64,000 bases of DNA from Bactericera cockerelli (taxonomy: Eukaryota > Arthropoda > Insecta > Hemiptera > Triozidae). A model generated the notes under the pieces. That model made no database searches and had not been told where the DNA came from. It worked only from the letters and a program-made list of their open reading frames with translations. Shown piece after piece: positions 58,401-64,000 of the stretch. A program made the translations under genes and the position numbers. Numbering within the stretch: the stretch's first letter is position 1; each line of letters begins with the position of its first letter. Where the stretch lies: the NCBI GenBank assembly GCA_024516035.1, contig CM044964.1, positions 9,059,736-9,123,735 of the forward strand, written 5' to 3'.

Positions 58401-58725
58401 TTGAAATATATCATTTTCCTAACAGTCACCTACTTGGCAGCACTGGCTATGAGCACGTTCTATCATTTTCCTAACAGTCACCAACTTGGCAACTGGATAT
58501 GAGTACGTTAAATCATTTTCCCAACAGTCACCTACTTGGCAACACTGGCTATGAGCACGTTGTATCATTTTCCTAACAGTCACCTACTTGGCAACACTGG
58601 CTATGAGCACGTTGTAACATTTTCCCAACAGTCACCTACTTGGCAACACTAGCTATGAGCACGTTGTATTATTTTCCTAACAGTCACCTACTTGGCAACA
58701 CTGGCTATGAGCACGTTGTATCATT
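58395..58725. repeat. 52 bp tandem repeat, about six copies
   Basis: Unit ATCATTTTCCTAACAGTCAC, CTACTTGGCAACACTGGCTA, TGAGCACGTTGT. The TTTTCCTAACAG segment resembles a 3' splice site on the plus strand. It adjoins a family C SINE end. Confidence 0.9.
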
Positions 58726-59287
58726 GAAACTGAAATCAAGGGCATAAAGCAAGTAGGCAAAATCGTCATCATGTCTAGATTATAGATTACTATATACTTG
58801 ACTTATCAGCATCAATAGCATTATACCCATATTTAAATATGTATTAAAAATAATAATAAGTATTTGCATTATTGTTGTTTTCAACATCATCATCTATGTA
58901 CTTATTGTATTTCATATGGGTACCTACATTATTAGTTCCAATCTACTAAATATATCAGTAATCACCGTTGCCGAGTGGAGTAGTGCAATGGTCTGACCTG
59001 GGTTCGATTCTTAGCTTCGCACAAATATGAGCTATGTATTGTTAAAAAATCGTATTTCAGTTAATCACTTTCGTAATGTCACAACCACTCAAACTCGCTC
59101 TGCTAAATTTTTGCTGAAGTTTAGATTTGAACTACTGACCTTCCGGTTATAAGTCCGCCGCCTTATCGATCAACATACTGAGGTCGGTGTACATTTTATT
59201 AATTAGTAGTCACTCAAAATATAGTCATAAGTATAATATAAAGATTTATCGGCCTTTTTACACATCTCTATCCTATCTTCATATATT

Positions 59288-59516
59288 ATCCTTTTTTAAT
59301 TTGGGTTTAACGTCTCTTTCAACTGCATGGTCATATCACAACGAGGGTGTTACCCTCCATTCGCAGGAAACTCACAAACCTGCTACCCACATTAACCTCA
59401 CCCAGCCTGGGTTGGGCCGAAATGCCAGCATCACGAAGTCTTCACCTCGCTGGACGTTGCTTAGCTTCGGTGATCCAATGTGAACCGGTGCATTCAACGC
59501 GCCATCGAAGCTGGAA
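59288..59516 (-). mobile_element. 5S-rRNA-headed SINE, copy with target duplication
   Basis: Head (CGATGGCGCGTTGAATGCAC), body and T-run tail match the family. The flanks share ATCTTCATAT (about 59276 and 59523). More diverged than copies 1 and 2. Confidence 0.85.
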
Positions 59517-61189
59517 TCTGGCATCTTCATATCTTTACAACTAACAGCAGGACCAACCCATCGCATATCCATCTTCTCCTTGCTCCTCTGATACATAAAC
59601 TAGCTGCACGTTGCAATGCCACACTTGCCACCGACAATCTTGCTCTAACCCATCCCAGTATTGTCAGACACTATCTGTTCAATGCAAATTACTTTTAAAT
59701 TATTGCAATTATTGCATAAAGATCACGATAAGAGAGTATCTGAAAAGTATAGTTTCTAGGTACCTATGTACTTTATAAGTTTAAAAATAAGTAAGAATGT
59801 ACAAGAATACCTAGGTACCTTCTACCAACCAACTATAAAACTATACGTCCTCTTAGGGGTTGTCGTTTACAAATCTGTTGGCCCCCTAAAAGACCGTCAA
59901 ACTACTTATCCTCCTCCCATCATTTGGGATAAAAATCCCAAATGGGAGGATAAATTGTCATGTCTCGTCTGGGTTTCGAGCCCACGACCTCTGGATTCAC
60001 AGAGTGCCGCCTTCACCACTGAGCTACCGGGACAGACCGGTATAATAATAATCCCTACTTGTCAGGCCAATGTCAACGCCGATTGCACGTTTGAAAAAAG
60101 GCAAAGTGAAAGAAGAAGAAGACAATGTGGACCAGTGTCTGAACTTCAAAACTTCGGTGGAATTGAACTTGAACAAATTTTGTTCCCATAGTTTTATGGC
60201 CACAAGGACCTTGAGTAGGTACTACCTGACAATGGCTTACCTACAGGAAAAACTTGGTAACCCTGATCAGAGTGATCCTGACATAGGTAAGTATCTGGTG
60301 CCTACACCAAACTCCCATTCGCACTGCTCAGAGAAGGTATTTTCCCAGTGGGAACTTCCCATCCTATTTCCTTGCCCATTACCATCCAGTATTTTTACAC
60401 CATGATAATAATAAGTATATTATAATTATTATTATTTGTGATACTGCATACGTACAAAATACATAATAATTATTTAATTATATAAAATTAAATTGCAATA
60501 ACATAGTAATATACTTATAATACGTACATATAAACAATTTATACATCATTGAACTAACAGTTCTGAAACACATACACATTAAAGTTAACTTGAATTATCA
60601 TATTTGTGTTAATCACTTTCGTGATATACTCAAACTAGCTTCACTAAATCTACGCTGAAACCGGGACTTGAACCACCGACCTCCAGGTTACAAGTCCGCC
60701 GCCTTTTCGATCAAGCTACTGAGGAAGCTACACATACATATTGTACTTGTACCAGACTTAACCTTGGAGGAATTGGATTTAGAAGAAGATTTTACTAGGA
60801 ACTTCGACAATCTTCTGAAATGTTTTCCAAATAAATATCCACAACAAGTTTTTTTTTCCCTTCTTTTTTTATGATTGGTATACATTCGGTAACCACATAT
60901 TATGTACATGATTGTTTGTATGTACTTATGTAGATATACAATGTATATCACATACTTGTGCACACATCGATATACACACATAAGGTAAGTCGTTTCCAGT
61001 ATACTTCTCATCCCCAGCACATTAGCTGCCTGGATAGACCTGATATCTCCAAAACCCGCCATCCTTAGACTCGGTTCCTTATTTAGACCGGGTGCCATAT
61101 TTAGCGCCCGGGTTCCTTATTAGCCTGAACAGGTTCGGGCGGGTTCCTGATTAAGGGCCATACAGGAGATTAGGTCGAGAACATGGGAA

Positions 61190-61445
61190 ATAAGTGTGGG
61201 TCTCGTATGTGCAGGACGAGAAGTTTAGGAGTATTAGGAACAATTCTGAGGTTCTAGCTGTCCTGGGTAATGAGGAGTAGTTCTAGAGTATTTAGGGACA
61301 ATTCTAGAGGTTCTAACTGTCCAGGGTAATAAGGTAGTTCTAGAGTATTGTGGACAATTCTAGGGTCCTTTGTTTAGTTTGTTGGAACAATTCCCAGGGG
61401 TCCATAGGTACCGTAGAACAATTCCAGAGGTCCTAGGTACTGTAG
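61190..61445. repeat. degenerate tandem repeat of GGACAATTCTAGAG units
   Basis: Imperfect units with ACAATTCTAGAGGTTCTAAC and GTAATAAGGTAGTTCTAGAG. No coding sense. Confidence 0.75.
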
Positions 61446-62579
61446 AACAATTCTAGAGGTGCCAGGTATTGAAGATCAAAATCTATGAATAGTGGAGAAT
61501 TTCAGTAAGCAGTCCTAGATATGCCGGTGTAGAAGTGCATGCCATGCAGTTCAGCTTTATAACACTCAGTTTATTGATTATTTTTTCATACATATAAGAA
61601 AACTCAAGGGAGTGCCTGCTCTTAAATTATAATATCTGTTAGGTATGTAATTGTCTTAATATTAATGCTAGTATGTAAGTTAAATGTAAATTGTACATAA
61701 CGTAATCAACTAACCATATGTCACAATAAATGTATTTGATTTTGATTTGACCAGAAATGTTGTCTCTTTTATTCAGGTTTCTAGGACCTGGACATTGTTC
61801 ACTTTTATCGAGGATTCTTTTGTATATTCAGTTCTTTTGCATCCACAGGTCTGACGGTATGTAGCTACACCTGCTACAGTATAAGAAATGAGTATATATC
61901 TCTGAGCTCACGCCTGAGTGACTCTGACCTTGAAGGAAAGCGGACAAAGAAAGCGATAACCCGGCGGCTCCTGCATACATGATAGTCAGGCTCTTATCTC
62001 CGGGAAATGGAAAACTCCCATCGTGGAGAGAGTAGGCCGACCACACATGGAGTCAAAGAAGAACTGATTGATTTGTGATTGGTTACTGACCCGGAGGTTG
62101 CTGGTTCGAAAATTCTGACCGGGGTTAAGTTGGCAGAGAATGCCTAAGGCATTAACTTCGCCCCCGGATTACAATACATTGTACATTTAAGTTTAAATAT
62201 TTTTTTTCTATATCTTTTTTTGTTTATTTTTTTTTATCTTTGTTAATAATTTTTTTTTTTTTTTGTACTGTATAAAAAATAAAGTGTAAATAAATAAAAT
62301 AATAAATAAGTAAAGGTAAAGTGCCTTGAAGAATTGCGATAGCGGTTCCGGCTTCGTTCCAAAAAGATATCTGACTTATAATCCCTGAGTCTAACTTTCA
62401 ACTGCACTCTTATTGGGTTAAATAGGGGAAAAAAGTTCTGATTGGTTTATTTGTACGAAATTTGACGGTTGAAACGGAGATTTGGGGATCTGGAGAGTAA
62501 TAGTGCTCTCTTAAAAGAATCCCTCGCAAATGTTAGGAAGCTATCATATTTGTGTTTAGTCACAATCGTGATATCAAAA

Positions 62580-63665
62580 CTATTTTTCAGAGAATTTTCC
62601 AAGGCCTCTACGCACGAAGCGGGCAACTCGAGTTCTCGAACTTAAGTTATTAAAAGTTATCATATTTGTGTTAATCACTTTCGTGATATCACAACTACTC
62701 AAACTTTTTTTTATTTATAGGCTTTCTTTTTTTATGGCAGGATTCTCACTGGAGTGAGCTCTTCCACCCAACCATACTGACTTTACTAAAATTTTCCTGA
62801 ACTGGGAACTTTAAACACTGATCGGCGACCTCCAGATTAGAACTTACAGAAGTCCACCGCTTTATCGATCATGCTACTAAGGTGGGTGAAAGTTTCGAAA
62901 CCTACTCATTACCAGGTGCCGAAACACGTTTTTTTTGGGGGCTTTCCAACGTCCTTTTAATAAGATGCTATTCCCCTTGTACGTCTTGTGGCCGCGTCTG
63001 ACGCTGTGACTGGGGACGGAAGACGCGAGGCTTGGATCTCACAACGCATCGGGCAAAGTCACCCCATCGAAAATACATTGAAGAAGAGTATAACCATCAA
63101 GTTCGAAAACTCCTCACTAGATCGATCGATAAGGCGGCGGACTTGTGACCTAGAGGTCAGTGGTTCAGGTCTCAAGCCAGGTAAAATAATATGTATGTAT
63201 GATTTTCTTTGTGGTGAAGCACTAGGCCTCTTCACAATTTTTGTGGGTAGTGGGTACTAAGAGGCTCCTTTAGGTACATTTCGAATTATTCTATTAAATT
63301 AATTTCTTTTTACTCTGGTTATGCCGCCACTGGTCGTTACTCATACAAGTAACTACTCATTTTTCCTCACGAGGTATGAGTGGACCCCGAACATCCAAGT
63401 ACAGAGCAGAAAAATTCATGCCCCGCTGGGGATCGAACCCAGGTCACCGTGCGTGCAATGCCTAGCGCGCTAACTCACTCTGCCACGGTGACTACTAGGT
63501 AAAATAATATTATCGCCGCCTTAGTCCCACGTTCAGCGTAGTTTTACTAAAGCGAGTTTGAGTAGTTCTGACATCACAAAAGTGATTAACATGATAATTT
63601 CAGTTCGAAAATTCGTATTGCCCATCAGATCGCTTCGTGTGTAGACGCCTTGGAAAATTCACCGT
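62580..63665. repeat. 1 kb block between inverted 60 bp repeats
   Basis: GAATTTTCCAAGGCCTCTAC, GCACGAAGCG at 62590 is inverted as GCTTCGTGTGTAGACGCCTTG, GAAAATTC at 63630-63650. Between them lie family C and G SINEs and a segment (62985-63065) also found at 44745-44830 (CGCATCGGGCAAAGTCACC). Possibly a large, nested MITE-type element; no duplication seen. Confidence 0.5.
63337..63496 (-). mobile_element. tRNA-headed SINE, family G, second copy
   Basis: Minus strand: AGTCACCGTGGCAGAGTGAG, CTGGGTTCGATCCCC, then the shared body. The better preserved B box and acceptor-like pairing make it the closest to the ancestor in this window. Confidence 0.85.
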
Positions 63666-64000
63666 TAACCCTTACAGGTCAAAGTTGAACAGGTGAGGCA
63701 GTATGAGGAAGTGACTGATAAAATGAAAGTCCTAGGCGTTTGCAAGTTATCTGAATTATCAGCTGTTCTTCGCATTGTATGGTTTAGAATACCTACATAT
63801 TGGTTATAGTAATAATAACATTATTTAGTGGAAGGTAACTACCAGGCGAGAATAATAATAATAATATCGCCATTAAATAAGAATAATATCGCCTTTCATC
63901 TTATTTAAATACTGTCAGATTAGGACTAATGAGTCCCGCTAAGTTAAAAGTTATGATATTTGTGTTAATCAAAATCCTGATATCGCAATCACTCTTACTC

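Overview
The window looks like insect nuclear DNA, possibly hemipteran (a weak inference from repeat style only). It is AT-rich, has short GC-rich exons with GT-AG introns, is packed with SINEs, MITEs and LINE tails, and shows no bacterial-type gene organisation.
One gene is well supported, on the minus strand: a tramtrack (ttk)-type BTB/C2H2 zinc-finger transcription factor. The BTB domain is in two exons (39303-39133 and 38342-38177). Four shared linker exons follow (34093-33916, 33296-33081, 32497-32252, 31363-31262). Then come three alternative 3' cassettes that all start in intron phase 1, so each can splice to the shared exons. Cassette A (28420-27358) carries a two-finger module very like that of Drosophila Ttk69. 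Cassette B (22227-21699 plus 20248-19826) carries a second finger pair. Cassette C (11883-11680, 10154-10017, 9618-9404, 8310-7939) carries a third pair whose first finger is split by an intron. Cassettes A and B and shared exon 3 contain apparent single-base indels, which look like assembly errors inside otherwise well-kept reading frames.
The rest is intron and flanking DNA full of mobile elements: a 5S-rRNA-headed SINE, at least eight kinds of tRNA-headed SINE, LINE 3' ends and two LINE protein fragments, a 2.1 kb hAT element with a TTF-type finger remnant, two hAT MITEs with related ends and perfect 8 bp duplications, TTAA-flanked MITEs, two small Helitrons and several fold-back elements. 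Repeats are dense at 1-14 kb and 33-64 kb and sparse in about 15.2-19.8 kb and 23.4-31.0 kb.
The most unusual signal is that several ttk exon edges seed local tandem arrays: a 5' splice site copied about 13 times at 21.0-21.7 kb, the BTB exon 2 donor end copied four times and fused to SINE sequence at 37.4-38.1 kb, a 3' splice site copied twice at 20.4-20.5 kb, a tripled 36-37 bp unit abutting the start codon at 39.3 kb, and a duplicated end of cassette A at 27.1-27.4 kb. Other satellites lie at 44.3, 53.8-54.6 and 58.4-58.7 kb.
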